A DNA stretch of 64,000 nt from Mucilaginibacter rigui. Lineage in GTDB: Bacteria; Bacteroidota; Bacteroidia; Sphingobacteriales; Sphingobacteriaceae. Position 1 is the stretch's first letter. The number at the start of each line of letters is the position of its first letter. The stretch is taken from assembly GCF_014773275.1 (NCBI RefSeq), contig NZ_JACWMW010000002.1, positions 1,302,001 through 1,366,000 on the forward strand, given 5' to 3'. Position numbers and translations under genes: made by a program. The notes below the pieces were generated by a model. It worked only from the letters and a program-made list of their open reading frames with translations, was not told where the DNA came from and did no database searches. This document shows positions 1 to 8,892 of this stretch, piece by piece.

Positions 1-1251
1 ACACAGGCCGAGCAATATCGCGAATCGGCCACTGCCGGCGAACTGTGGATGGTTGTGCAATCATCAACCCTGGGCGTATATAACATTGTTAATAAGAATA
101 CAGGCCTGGCCCTGAGTACATCGGCTACAGATAGCAAAGTAACGCTGGAAAATGCGGATGAGAAAAGCAGCGATCAGCGCTTTACCCTTAAGCCACTGCC
201 CGAGCAAGCCTACAGGGATGATTCTGCAATAGGATTTTTTGAAAGAAATAATACCAGCCAGGGCTCGGTAGCATTTGACCAGGGTACCAGTGTACCGCTG
301 AGTGATGGCCGTGTGCTATGGATAACGCAGGATGCATGGGACGGTTCGAGGCTGCGCGATAATCATAAATTTTCATGTTCAGACTTTTTTAACTACAACA
401 ACTCGGTAATGATCCAGCCAACGGCAACCGACTGGAATCCGGATCATACCACTAATATGACGATACCAAACAGCGCGCATGGGAGGCCAAGGCAGGTATT
501 TAATAACCAGCCAGGAACGGATTGGTCATGGCCGGGATTGGGTGTGCAGATAGGTAACAATGTTTGGGTACAGTGCGGCGAGGGCAGGGGCCTGGGCGCC
601 ACTAACCAGTCGCTATACAAACTAACCCCTAATGCGGGCGATGAATGGTCGGCTGTACGTTATACACCGGCAGGTATGTCGGGCCAAACAGATATCAGTT
701 ATTCTACTGGTATGGTAAAGGGTAATGATGGGTATGTGTATTCTTTCGGCTCGCAGGGCTTTAACTTTGGCTATGCCAATAATATTTTTGTGGCCAGGTT
801 TAAACAGGATGACCCATTGACCTGGACGTTTTGGAACGGTTCGTCATGGGCAAGTGCGCCCACTACCAGTGATGCTGCAAAAATCGCCGTCGGCCCGGGT
901 AACAACAGCATCTCGTACCTCAATGGTAAATACATCATGATGTCAATGGATCAGGGCTTTAATTGCGAAGATAAGCGCGATATCTACATCTCTACATCAA
1001 ACAGCCCAACAGGACCGTTCACTGCTCAGAAATATATTTATTCCGTTAGCGAATATTTTGGCGGTAAGTACGCACGTTACTATACTCCATCTATTCACCC
1101 CGAATCGGTTAATGGCCGTAACGAACTGTTACTGACCTTTTGCCTTAATTTTTCGGGCTGCGGCGTTTCAGATTGCCAGGATGGTTATCTCGATCCGTAT
1201 TACTATCGTGTGAAAAATATCCGTGTACCGTATTCGATAGTGGGTTTATAA
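1..1251 (+). CDS. C-terminal part of a secreted DUF4185/DUF5005-like beta-propeller protein (5' end outside window)
   Basis: The reading frame is open from base 1 and in frame with the first internal ATG at 49, so the true start lies upstream. The first ~60 visible residues (VYNIVNKNTGLALS and following) resemble a ricin-type lectin repeat. The remaining ~330 residues are rich in Trp, Gly, Asn and Asp and contain repeated blade-like segments with several Cys, resembling the DUF4185/DUF5005 propeller proteins that Bacteroidota export, which are thought to be glycan-active or glycan-binding. No catalytic residues can be assigned by eye. It ends in a strong terminator and is therefore probably the last gene of its unit. 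The family assignment is tentative; carbohydrate binding or hydrolysis is inference. Confidence 0.55.
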   Translation, partial: TQAEQYRESATAGELWMVVQSSTLGVYNIVNKNTGLALSTSATDSKVTLENADEKSSDQRFTLKPLPEQAYRDDSAIGFFERNNTSQGSVAFDQGTSVPLSDGRVLWITQDAWDGSRLRDNHKFSCSDFFNYNNSVMIQPTATDWNPDHTTNMTIPNSAHGRPRQVFNNQPGTDWSWPGLGVQIGNNVWVQCGEGRGLGATNQSLYKLTPNAGDEWSAVRYTPAGMSGQTDISYSTGMVKGNDGYVYSFGSQGFNFGYANNIFVARFKQDDPLTWTFWNGSSWASAPTTSDAAKIAVGPGNNSISYLNGKYIMMSMDQGFNCEDKRDIYISTSNSPTGPFTAQKYIYSVSEYFGGKYARYYTPSIHPESVNGRNELLLTFCLNFSGCGVSDCQDGYLDPYYYRVKNIRVPYSIVGL

Positions 1252-1272
1252 ATAAAGTATAATTGTACCGAT

Positions 1273-1308
1273 AACAGCGATAAGTTTTCTTATCGCTGTT
1301 TTTGTTTT
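1273..1308 (+). terminator. Rho-independent terminator after the propeller gene
   Basis: A perfect 12-bp stem (AACAGCGATAAG / CTTATCGCTGTT) with a 4-base TTTT loop is followed directly by TTTGTTTT. It lies 22 bases after the stop codon. Confidence 0.9.
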
Positions 1309-1314
1309 AATAAT

Positions 1315-1350
1315 AAAATAGCGGCGGGTTTTAAACCCCTCGCTATTTTT
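1315..1350 (+). terminator. Second hairpin with T-run, overlapping a promoter-like box
   Basis: AAAATAGCG pairs with CGCTATTTT, with an inner GGG/CCC extension, and runs into TTTTT. It may be a back-up terminator. The distal arm also forms the start of the TAnnTTTG box used as a candidate pth promoter. Confidence 0.6.
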
Positions 1351-1351
1351 G
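1344..1351 (+). promoter_or_regulatory. Candidate Bacteroidota -7 box for pth
   Basis: TATTTTTG is an exact match to TAnnTTTG, about 49 bases before the pth start. No clear -33 TTG box is present, and the box lies inside the distal arm of the preceding hairpin. Confidence 0.4.
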
Positions 1352-1399
1352 TATAATTGCGCTTGTAAAAAGTTTCCCCTTCAATGGGGGCGGAGAGGT

Positions 1400-1960
1400 A
1401 TGAAATATTTAATTGTTGGTTTAGGAAATATTGGGCCGGAATATGCCGATACACGGCATAATATAGGTTTTATGGTGCTTGATGAGCTGGCTAAAAAGGA
1501 AGGGGCTAAGTTTTATAATATGCGCCATGCCGGGTATACCGAAGTTAATTATAAAGGCCGTACCCTGCACCTCATCAAACCAACCACCTACATGAACCTT
1601 AGCGGCAAAGCGCTAAACCACTGGATGAAGGAACTGAAGATACCAGTGCAAAATGTGCTGGTAATTGTAGATGATATTGCCCTGCCATTTGGCACCCTGC
1701 GCCTTAAACCAAAAGGTAGCGCTGCCGGGCATAATGGCTTAAAACATATCGAAGCTACCCTCGGCAATAACGAGTATGCCCGCCTGCGTTTTGGCGTGAG
1801 CGATAATTACCCCAAAGGCCGCCAGGTTGATTACGTACTAAGTGGTTTTGATGACGATGAAAAACCCGAACTGCCTGCATTAATAGATCGCTCAATTGAG
1901 ATGATAAAAAGCTTTGCCACCATTGGTACCGAGCTTACCATGACAAAATATAACAGGTAA
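1400..1960 (+). CDS. pth: Peptidyl-tRNA hydrolase
   Basis: Cytoplasmic enzyme that frees tRNA from peptidyl-tRNA dropped by stalled ribosomes. The protein is 186 aa, the normal family length. The N-terminal GLGNIGPEY, followed by DTRHNIGF with its catalytic His, is diagnostic. TYMNLSGKA, VIVDDIALPFG and GSAAGHNGLKHIE are the other conserved blocks. The frame is open 17 codons further upstream, but the chosen ATG sits directly before the KYLIVGLGN strand, has GGAGAGG close upstream, and gives the normal length. It stands alone between a terminator region and the receptor gene. Function is certain from the motifs. Confidence 0.97.
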   Translation: MKYLIVGLGNIGPEYADTRHNIGFMVLDELAKKEGAKFYNMRHAGYTEVNYKGRTLHLIKPTTYMNLSGKALNHWMKELKIPVQNVLVIVDDIALPFGTLRLKPKGSAAGHNGLKHIEATLGNNEYARLRFGVSDNYPKGRQVDYVLSGFDDDEKPELPALIDRSIEMIKSFATIGTELTMTKYNR

Positions 1961-2047
1961 TCAGGTTGTTACCTAAAAAATAGTTTAAAAGTTGTTTTTG
2001 TGCAACGTTAGGAGTGTTTAGGGGTCTTTTAACCCTAAATAACACCA

Positions 2048-4465
2048 ATGAAAAAACTTTTACTGGCAGCATTTGGCTGTTTCTTAATAGTTGCCTCTTT
2101 CGCACAAACAGCGCAGCAAAACCTAAGCATTAAAGGTATAGTAATAGATTCGGCTGCGAATAAGCCGCTTGGCTTTGTTACTGTTGCTTTAACAGATGCT
2201 GCAACCAATTTGCCCGTAAAAAGCACCCTCACCAAAGATGATGGAACCTTTGAACTAACCAATATCCCGGCAAAACCTTACAAACTGTCATTGGTGTTTA
2301 TGGGTTACAAAACAAAAACTATTGATATAAACGGGGCAACAGCGGCTGTTGATGTTGGTCGGATGATGTTATCGCCCGCGAGCAACCAGCTTAAAGAGGT
2401 ATCTATTGTGGCGGCAAAACCATTGATGAAACAGGAGGTTGACCGTATAAGCTACGATGTACAGGCCGACCCGGAAAGTAAAGCCCTAACCGCTCTTGAT
2501 ATGATGCGCAAGGTGCCCATGCTGTCGGTTGATGCATCTGATAATATAAAACTGAAAGGGGGCGGTAATTATAAAATCCTGCTTAATGGTAAGGAGTCGG
2601 CTTTAATGGCGCAAAATCCATCAGATATATTAAAAGCAATGCCGGGTACCAATATTGTAAGGATAGAAGTGATCACAACCCCTCCGGCCAAGTACGATGC
2701 CGAAGGGCTTGACGGTATTATTAACATTATTACCCAAAAAAAAGGAGACCAGGGGTACAACGGCTCAATAAACAGTAGGTACAACAGCGTTTGGGGCGAA
2801 AATATTAATTTGAATGTTACCGCAAAGCAGGGTAAATTAGGATTTAATGGTTATGTAGGTGCCGGCGCCCGCCCAAAACGGGAAACAGCCCTTGGCAGCG
2901 AAAGCGTTTTTTCAAACCCGGTATCATCATTAAACCAGGATGGTACACGCTTTTTCAGCGGCAGAAATATTTACAACAGCAACGAATTAAGTTACGAAGC
3001 CGATAGCCTTAATTTAATTACAGGTACTTTCAATTTTTATAACAACAACAACGATAATGGTAACAGCCAATACTCCGTGCAACGCGATGGTTTAAATGAT
3101 ATTACCCAGGCTTATAATATAATGGGTACTAACAATAGCAAATACCACGGTACTGATGCCGGGCTTAATTATCAGCTTGGGTTTAAAAACAATAAAGACC
3201 AGTTACTAACCGCATCATTTAAATACAGCAATAACAGTAGCCAACAGTTTAATGATGTGCAGGCCGATCAAACTGTTAACTATGATAACCCAAATTACAG
3301 GCAATATAACAAGGCGGGATCAAAGGAATACACTACGCAGTTAGATTACATACATCCCTTGAAAATTATTACCATTGAAGCCGGTGGTAAAATGATAGCA
3401 AGGAACAGCTTCAGTGATTTTCACACCGATACGATTAATGCTAATAACCAGTACATAACCGATAGCAAGCAAGAGAATGATTTTAGTTATCATCAGGATG
3501 TATATAGCTTATACAACTCTTACCAGTTAAAATTCACCAAATGGACGTTTAAAGGTGGGGCGCGTGTTGAACATACCGGTATTGATGCCAACTTTTCATC
3601 AACAGGCAGCACATTGAAACAAAACTTTACCAACGTAGTGCCATCAATATCTATACAACGCAGCCTTAAAAGCAGCAGCATTACTTTCGGCTTTACCCAG
3701 CGTATACAAAGGCCTGGTATATATCAGTTAAACCCTTTTGTTAATACGTCCAATCCAAAGTTTATAGTAATGGGTAACCCCGAGCTTAAGCCTGCTGTAA
3801 ATAATAATTTTGAATTGGGTTACAGCAATTTTGCAAAGGGATCTATCAATATCAACACAAGTTACTCTTTTGCCAACAACACTATTCAAAACCTGCTTAA
3901 GGTTGATGAAAATGCCGTAACTACCACAACTTTTGGCAATGTTGGCAAAAATAAAAAGCTTGCCTTAAATATAAGCATCAATTACCCTATTACCACTAAA
4001 CTGAACTTTAATTTCAACTCCCAAATAGCACAAGTATGGCTGCAGGGTACCTTTAACGGTAGATTTTATGCAAACAGTGGGCCACAGGGGTCCGCATTTA
4101 TCAATGCCGGTTATAAGTTTGATGACGGTTACCGTATAGGCGTAAATGGCGGATACGATGGGCGCCAGGTGTTGCTACAGGGTAATGATAACTATTGGGT
4201 AGGCGCCGGATGTAGTGTATCGAAAGAATTGTTCAGTAAAAAAGCTACGGTATCGCTTTATGCCAATAATCCGTTCAAAAAATTTATCAGGTTTGATTTC
4301 CCCACCCGTACGCCCGATTTCCAAACCACTGCTTATAGCTTTAATTACTATCGCAGCATCAATATCAGTTTTAATTACAAATTTGGGAAGCTTAACAGCA
4401 GCATCAAGAAAAATCAGCGCGGAATTAATAATGACGATTCCAGCGGCAGCGGTTCTAAAAATTAA
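2048..4465 (+). CDS. Outer-membrane beta-barrel receptor with carboxypeptidase-regulatory domain (OMP_b-brl_3 type)
   Basis: 805 aa. A signal peptide (MKKLLLAAFGCFLIVASFAQ) precedes a CarboxypepD_reg-like beta-sandwich at about 26-110 (IKGIVIDSAANKPLGFVTV). A plug-like segment lies at about 120-220 (VRIEVITTPPAKYDAEG), followed by a C-terminal barrel rich in alternating aromatic and Asn-rich strands. These are marks of the TonB-receptor-related outer-membrane beta-barrel family of Bacteroidota. No SusD partner is adjacent, so the substrate cannot be guessed. A short hairpin (TTTAGGG/CCCTAAA, 2017-2039) lies just before the start codon. Location in the outer membrane is well supported; transport substrate and TonB dependence are inference. 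Confidence 0.85.
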   Translation: MKKLLLAAFGCFLIVASFAQTAQQNLSIKGIVIDSAANKPLGFVTVALTDAATNLPVKSTLTKDDGTFELTNIPAKPYKLSLVFMGYKTKTIDINGATAAVDVGRMMLSPASNQLKEVSIVAAKPLMKQEVDRISYDVQADPESKALTALDMMRKVPMLSVDASDNIKLKGGGNYKILLNGKESALMAQNPSDILKAMPGTNIVRIEVITTPPAKYDAEGLDGIINIITQKKGDQGYNGSINSRYNSVWGENINLNVTAKQGKLGFNGYVGAGARPKRETALGSESVFSNPVSSLNQDGTRFFSGRNIYNSNELSYEADSLNLITGTFNFYNNNNDNGNSQYSVQRDGLNDITQAYNIMGTNNSKYHGTDAGLNYQLGFKNNKDQLLTASFKYSNNSSQQFNDVQADQTVNYDNPNYRQYNKAGSKEYTTQLDYIHPLKIITIEAGGKMIARNSFSDFHTDTINANNQYITDSKQENDFSYHQDVYSLYNSYQLKFTKWTFKGGARVEHTGIDANFSSTGSTLKQNFTNVVPSISIQRSLKSSSITFGFTQRIQRPGIYQLNPFVNTSNPKFIVMGNPELKPAVNNNFELGYSNFAKGSININTSYSFANNTIQNLLKVDENAVTTTTFGNVGKNKKLALNISINYPITTKLNFNFNSQIAQVWLQGTFNGRFYANSGPQGSAFINAGYKFDDGYRIGVNGGYDGRQVLLQGNDNYWVGAGCSVSKELFSKKATVSLYANNPFKKFIRFDFPTRTPDFQTTAYSFNYYRSINISFNYKFGKLNSSIKKNQRGINNDDSSGSGSKN

Positions 4466-4494
4466 TAATTTAGCGGGCAAAATATACATTCCCG

Positions 4495-4839
4495 ATGAAA
4501 GTTTACGGCATCACCAATTGTAACACGGTAAAAAAAGCGCTCGACTGGCTAAAGGCCAACAATGTAGCCTATGAGTTTCATGATTTTAAAAAGCTTGGCG
4601 TAAGTGCCGAAAAATTAAATGAATGGGATAAAAAAGCAGGGTACGAAAAATTCATGAACAAACAAGGCCTCACCTGGAAACAGCTTGACCCGGCCGTGAA
4701 AGAAAGCATTAAAACCAAAGATGATGCCCTGCAGCTACTGCAACAAAAAACCAGCATGATCAAGCGTCCTGTTATTGAGCACGGCGATTTCCTGTTTTTT
4801 GGTTTTGACGAGGCGGTGTATAACAAAGAGTTGCTATAG
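4495..4839 (+). CDS. ArsC/Spx/YffB-family thioredoxin-fold protein
   Basis: 114 aa, the typical size of the family. The N-terminal YGITNCNTVKKA carries a single cysteine (Cys9) in the position of the ArsC/Spx active-site Cys, with no second Cys two residues later. IKRPV (Arg91-Pro92) is the conserved C-terminal signature before the edge strand. It is closest in look to the YffB/ArsC-like subgroup that uses glutathione or another small thiol, and less like Spx of Firmicutes. The gene follows the receptor after 29 bases and may be co-transcribed. Arsenate reduction is not implied; no other ars gene is nearby. Confidence 0.85.
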   Translation: MKVYGITNCNTVKKALDWLKANNVAYEFHDFKKLGVSAEKLNEWDKKAGYEKFMNKQGLTWKQLDPAVKESIKTKDDALQLLQQKTSMIKRPVIEHGDFLFFGFDEAVYNKELL

Positions 4840-4925
4840 CTTGCTCTGATCCCTGAAAGCAAAAATTTGTTGATCCTTAATGTAGCGCTTTTGGCATGAG
4901 GCACGTAATTAAATAAAACTACCTT

Positions 4926-5606
4926 ATGAAAAAAATATACACTTGTTTGTTAGCCGTGGCGTTATTTACTGCCTGTAAGAAAGCGGATACAGAAGACAGG
5001 ATAATAATTGAACCGCCTTACCAAAAACTGATAGCCAACGATACACTTACCAGCGGGCAGCTTTTTGGGCTAACAATTGGGCAAACAAGTGCAGAGTTGT
5101 ATGCAAAAATACAGCAAGTGCAGGCTGCAGAAAAAATAGGTGGCTTATCTGTAGTTAACAACATATACACCAGCATTGATAGCCTTAAAACAAGGTTGCT
5201 TTTATACAAAGGCATTTTTATGGATGAGGCGGTAGGCACGTCAACCGGTGTGCAGCTAAGCTTCGAAAATAATAGAGTAAAAACTATTTTCCTTAATAAT
5301 GGTGCTGGGCTTACACGCTGGCCGGTTAGTATTACCTCAAATAATGCCATTGCCATAGGCGACCCGGTTGACGAAATATACCAGAAGCTGGTAAACATAA
5401 AAAAAGACCCGCTATCGGCAAAAAAACTCGAACGCCTTTCAATATTTTTTAAGGATACCAATAAACCATATGACCCGCAAATGAGCGCTTCGCCGCAATG
5501 GTACTTTGTTTCAACAAAATCTGCTAAACGGTATATGTATGTTACGCTAAATTTTACCACTGGCAAACTTGTATCTATTTACACCGCCGAGTTCGAAACT
5601 CAATAG
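4926..5606 (+). CDS. Hypothetical lipoprotein
   Basis: 226 aa. MKKIYTCLLAVALFTACKK is a lipoprotein signal with the lipobox LFTAC, so Cys17 would be lipidated. The mature part shows no domain that I recognise. It contains a TSGQLFGLTIGQTSAELYAKI segment similar in style to short alpha/beta repeats of periplasmic proteins, and has no enzyme motif. It is likely anchored in the outer or inner membrane facing the periplasm. The gaps on both sides (86 and 125 bases) suggest an independent transcript. Function unknown. Confidence 0.75.
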   Translation: MKKIYTCLLAVALFTACKKADTEDRIIIEPPYQKLIANDTLTSGQLFGLTIGQTSAELYAKIQQVQAAEKIGGLSVVNNIYTSIDSLKTRLLLYKGIFMDEAVGTSTGVQLSFENNRVKTIFLNNGAGLTRWPVSITSNNAIAIGDPVDEIYQKLVNIKKDPLSAKKLERLSIFFKDTNKPYDPQMSASPQWYFVSTKSAKRYMYVTLNFTTGKLVSIYTAEFETQ

Positions 5607-5731
5607 ACCATCAGTGTATTGGTTTAATAACAAATAGGTAACTTCCTCATTACAACTTAATGATTATGTAAAACGGTAATTCAATAATTACTATACTTGT
5701 GTTTGTTTTTACCAAATCATTATAAAAAATT

Positions 5732-7711
5732 ATGAAATTGAAACTAATTGCCGGTTTTACGCTGGCTTTTATGTCTGTTGCCGGCGTTAACCAGGCCCAA
5801 CAGCAGCCACAGGCACCTGCAGGCAGCTATAATTACCACGAAGCTTTCGCGCCGTTCTTCTATACCAAAAATGGTTCTGAATTCCGTGCTGCTGATGGGC
5901 AGCCAGGCCCCAAATACTGGCAAAATCGTGCCGATTATCAGCTATCGGCAAAACTTAACGACCAAACCAACGAGGTTGTAGGTTCAGAGATTTTAAACTA
6001 CACCAACAACAGCCCGCAAAAGCTTGATTTTTTGTGGATGCAGTTAGACCAGAACTTGTTTAAATCAGATTCCCGCGGTACGGCTATCATCCCGCCAAGC
6101 GGCAGCCGCAATGGCGGTAAAGGCGATCTGTCAAAAGGTGGTTATAATATCAAATCTGTTAAAATTATCGGTGCAAAAGGTACTGCTCCTGTAGCCGTTA
6201 AATATTTAATTGATGATACCCGTATGCAGATATTTTTGCCTACATGTGTAACTGCCAATGGGGGCCAGGTTAAACTGTCTATTGAATATTCATTCATTGT
6301 ACCCGATTACGGATCTGATCGTACCGGTATCCAGGACACTAAAAACGGTAAAATATACACCGTTGCGCAATGGTACCCGCGCATGTATGTGTATGATGAT
6401 ATTATGGGATGGAATGCTGTGCCTTATACCGGCCCGGGCGAATTTTACCTGGAGTATGGTGATTTTGACCTGAGTATCACAGCTCCTGCAAACCATATTG
6501 TTGTAGCATCCGGCGAGTTGCAAAACCCACAGGAGGTTTACACACCCGAGCAATTGAAACGTTGGGCACTTGCCGAAAAAAGCGAGCAAACAGTAGTTAT
6601 CCGCTCTGCAAGCGAAGTTACCGATGCGGCATCGCGCCCGGCTGGTAAAAAAGAACTAATCTGGCGTTTTAAAATAAAGAATGCACGTGATGCCTCATGG
6701 GGTTCATCGGCGGCCTTTATTATTGATGCCGCCAAGATGGACTTGCCAAGCGGTAAAAAATCAACAGCGATATCAGCTTACCCGGTAGAGAGTGATGGCA
6801 ACAACGCGTGGGGCCGTTCTACTGAGTACGTAAAAAAATCTATCGAATTTAATTCACAAAAATGGTTTGAGTACCCTTATCCTGCTGCTATAGCTGTTGC
6901 TGGGAAAGTAGGGGGTATGGAATATCCGGGTATTGTATTCTGTGGATACAAAGCAAAAAGGGGGGATCTTTGGAACGTAAATGACCATGAATTTGGCCAC
7001 ACCTGGTTCCCAATGATCGTTGGCTCTAACGAGCGTTTATACGGCTGGATGGATGAAGGCTTTAACACATTCATCAACACTTTAAGCACCGCCGATTTTA
7101 ACAAAGGCGAGTATGCAGGCAAAAAGCAAAATATACAGCAAGCCGGCGCTTTTGTAACTCAGCCAATATTTGAGCCTGTGTTAAGCACTCCAGAAAACCT
7201 TAAAGAACAAAACACCGGTATATTATTGTATTTTAAACCGGCTATGGGTTTAACCTTGCTGCGCGAGCAGATCCTGGGCCCTGAGCGTTTTGATTTTGCT
7301 TTCCGTACCTACGTTGCGCGCTGGGCATTTAAACACCCAACGCCTGATGACTTTTTCCGCACAATGGAGAATGCAAGCGGCGAAAACCTGAACTGGTTTT
7401 GGAGAGGCTGGTTTGTAAACAACTGGCGCCTGGATGTTGCTGTGCGCGATGTTAAATATGTTAGTGGCGACGCAAGCAAAGGCGCATTAATTACCATTGA
7501 TAACCTGGATAAACTGGTTATGCCAACCATCCTTGAAATTAAAACCGTTAGCGGTAAAACCGAAAGGGTAAAACTACCGGTTGAAATATGGGAACGCAAT
7601 AACACCTTTGTTTTTAAATACCCATCAACAGAAGAAATACAATCTGTTACCTATGACCCTGACAAAGTATTACCGGATTATAACCCGGACAATAATGTTT
7701 GGAAGAAGTAA
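5732..7711 (+). CDS. Secreted M1-family metallopeptidase
   Basis: 659 aa with a signal peptide ending near NQAQQQ. The zinc site is HEFGH at 419-423, with the third ligand Glu442 in WMDEGFNTF, giving the gluzincin HEXXH-X18-E pattern. GGMEYP at 394-399 is the counterpart of the GxMEN exopeptidase motif. An N-terminal beta-rich domain precedes the catalytic part, as in aminopeptidase-N relatives. It should be an exported zinc aminopeptidase or related exopeptidase; the Tyr in place of Asn in the exopeptidase motif is seen in this Bacteroidota subgroup and leaves specificity open. It is transcribed alone and ends at a strong terminator. Confidence 0.92.
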   Translation: MKLKLIAGFTLAFMSVAGVNQAQQQPQAPAGSYNYHEAFAPFFYTKNGSEFRAADGQPGPKYWQNRADYQLSAKLNDQTNEVVGSEILNYTNNSPQKLDFLWMQLDQNLFKSDSRGTAIIPPSGSRNGGKGDLSKGGYNIKSVKIIGAKGTAPVAVKYLIDDTRMQIFLPTCVTANGGQVKLSIEYSFIVPDYGSDRTGIQDTKNGKIYTVAQWYPRMYVYDDIMGWNAVPYTGPGEFYLEYGDFDLSITAPANHIVVASGELQNPQEVYTPEQLKRWALAEKSEQTVVIRSASEVTDAASRPAGKKELIWRFKIKNARDASWGSSAAFIIDAAKMDLPSGKKSTAISAYPVESDGNNAWGRSTEYVKKSIEFNSQKWFEYPYPAAIAVAGKVGGMEYPGIVFCGYKAKRGDLWNVNDHEFGHTWFPMIVGSNERLYGWMDEGFNTFINTLSTADFNKGEYAGKKQNIQQAGAFVTQPIFEPVLSTPENLKEQNTGILLYFKPAMGLTLLREQILGPERFDFAFRTYVARWAFKHPTPDDFFRTMENASGENLNWFWRGWFVNNWRLDVAVRDVKYVSGDASKGALITIDNLDKLVMPTILEIKTVSGKTERVKLPVEIWERNNTFVFKYPSTEEIQSVTYDPDKVLPDYNPDNNVWKK

Positions 7712-7719
7712 TTATTATA

Positions 7720-7747
7720 AAAAACCCGGTTTAAACCGGGTTTTTTA
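7720..7747 (+). terminator. Rho-independent terminator after the M1 peptidase
   Basis: A perfect AAAAACCCGGTTT / AAACCGGGTTTTT dyad is followed by further T residues. It starts nine bases after the stop codon. Confidence 0.9.
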
Positions 7748-7818
7748 TTGTTTTAAATATTAAAAATGCAAACCTTTGCCACTATAGGCAGGTTATCCTG
7801 TTAGCTAATCCATCAGCC

Positions 7819-8502
7819 ATGAAAAAACTATTATTTGTTGCCGCCATTTTATTATTTATAGCATCATTTGCCCGGGCGCAAAACACCTTTAAAGGTACTG
7901 TTTACGAGAATGGCACAAATACCCGCCTATCCGATGTATTTATCCGCGATGCCAATAGCCGACAGGTAAGTATTACAGATAAGAACGGGAATTTTACCAT
8001 AAACACAACCGTGGGCCATACGCTTATCTTTAATTCGCCGGGGTATAATTCAGATACCTTGTACCTGATTGACATGACTCCAAAAAAGATAATGCTTACC
8101 ACGCAAAGAATCTCGTTGAGCCAGGTTAACATTACAGCCAAGCGTTCCGATTTTAACCCGCGGGAAGAATACCCCGAAGTTTACGAAAAAAGTAAAGTGT
8201 ATGTGTTTTCGCCATCAACCTGGTTTAGCGGCGAAGGTAAAAAGGCACGCCGTTTAAAAAAATATTTTCAGCGCGAGGCAGAGCAACGTAGTATTGATGC
8301 CGCGTTTAGCCCGGGCTATGTAAGTAGTATTGTACCATTAAAAGGCAATGACCTGGAGAATTTTATGACGATGTTTAGGCCAAGCTACGCGTTTTTACGC
8401 AGCAACAACCGCGAATCGATGGCGGCGTATATCAATGACAGTTATAAGAAATTTATGGCCCTGCCTGCAGATAAACGTGCACCCCAGGCGTTGAAACCAT
8501 AA
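7819..8502 (+). CDS. Exported protein with carboxypeptidase-like regulatory domain
   Basis: 227 aa. A signal peptide ending near FARAQ is followed by a CarboxypepD_reg_2-like beta-sandwich at about 23-110: FKGTVYENGTNTRLSDVFI, then TDKNGNFTI, then ISLSQVNITAK. The same module caps TonB receptors, but here no plug or barrel follows. The C-terminal half is a basic, helix-rich stretch (KKARRLKKYF) ending in an AYINDSYKKFMAL segment. Such stand-alone proteins occur in Sphingobacteriaceae and have no assigned role. Periplasmic location is inferred from the signal peptide. Function unknown. Confidence 0.75.
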   Translation: MKKLLFVAAILLFIASFARAQNTFKGTVYENGTNTRLSDVFIRDANSRQVSITDKNGNFTINTTVGHTLIFNSPGYNSDTLYLIDMTPKKIMLTTQRISLSQVNITAKRSDFNPREEYPEVYEKSKVYVFSPSTWFSGEGKKARRLKKYFQREAEQRSIDAAFSPGYVSSIVPLKGNDLENFMTMFRPSYAFLRSNNRESMAAYINDSYKKFMALPADKRAPQALKP

Positions 8503-8573
8503 CTGGTTAGCACATGTGTAAACAGGCATAAAAAATTATAAAATATTGTATTTCAGATTTAAAACTATTTTCC

Positions 8574-8581
8574 TACCTTTG
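8574..8581 (+). promoter_or_regulatory. Bacteroidota -7 box of the rpsU promoter
   Basis: TACCTTTG matches TAnnTTTG exactly. A TTG at 8546-8548 lies 25 bases upstream, somewhat longer than usual. Transcription from here would give a leader of only about 25 bases that consists mostly of the Shine-Dalgarno region. Confidence 0.65.
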
Positions 8582-8590
8582 ACGTCCCTG

Positions 8591-8598
8591 AAAGGAGG
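8591..8598 (+). promoter_or_regulatory. Extended Shine-Dalgarno sequence of rpsU
   Basis: AAAGGAGG lies 12 bases before the rpsU ATG. Most neighbouring genes (tuf, secE, nusG, rplK, rplL) have only A-rich leaders, so this is exceptional in the window. In Bacteroidota the anti-SD of 16S rRNA is hidden by bS21, bS18 and bS6, and an SD on rpsU itself is proposed to let bS21-lacking ribosomes restore bS21. Confidence 0.85.
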
Positions 8599-8610
8599 TA
8601 TATAGGAATT

Positions 8611-8805
8611 ATGATCATCATTAACGTAAAAGACGGCGAATCATTAGACAAAGCACTAAAACGCTTTAAAAAGAAATTCGAAAAAACAGGTGTTTTAAGA
8701 GAACTGCGTAGTCGCCAGGCTTTTGAAAAGAAATCAATTACCCGTAGGCATGAAATTAAACATGCTATCTACAAGCAGAATATGAACCTGGAAACTACTG
8801 TTTAA
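8611..8805 (+). CDS. rpsU: 30S ribosomal protein bS21
   Basis: 64 aa, basic, starting MIIINVKDGESLDKALKRFKK as typical for Bacteroidota bS21. It binds the 30S platform near the 3' end of 16S rRNA. Tyr54 (in HAIYKQN) corresponds to the residue reported in the Flavobacterium johnsoniae ribosome to contact the sequestered anti-Shine-Dalgarno bases. The gene has its own promoter and a strong SD. It ends in a 20-bp palindrome (8804-8823) overlapping the stop codon, which could be a weak terminator or RNA end. Identity is certain; the autoregulatory role is carried over from published work on a related genus. Confidence 0.97.
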   Translation: MIIINVKDGESLDKALKRFKKKFEKTGVLRELRSRQAFEKKSITRRHEIKHAIYKQNMNLETTV

Positions 8806-8823
8806 TTTCTTTTAAAAGAAATT
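8804..8823 (+). terminator. Palindrome over the rpsU stop codon (weak terminator or RNA end)
   Basis: AATTTCTTTT is followed without spacer by AAAAGAAATT. It is AT-rich and lacks a T-run, so termination would be weak at best. Confidence 0.35.
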
Positions 8824-8846
8824 TACAGATTTTCTTGTCACTATAA

Positions 8847-8892
8847 AAAAACTATTTGTACATTCAATTTATTGGGTGTTCAAATAGTTTTT
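8847..8892 (+). repeat. Inverted repeat abutting the xerC start codon
   Basis: AAAAACTATTTG (8847-8858) and CAAATAGTTTTT (8881-8892) form a perfect 12-bp stem with a 22-base loop. The right arm ends at the base before the xerC ATG, so a folded transcript would hold the initiation region next to a helix. Confidence 0.85.

Noticed and set aside
1349..1399. Longer N-terminus for pth
   Set aside because: The extra 17 residues overlap the hairpin tail and promoter box and are not part of the family; the ATG at 1400 gives the standard protein.
8872..8892. Upstream ATG for xerC
   Set aside because: It lies in the loop and arm of the inverted repeat and adds seven residues not typical of Xer proteins.
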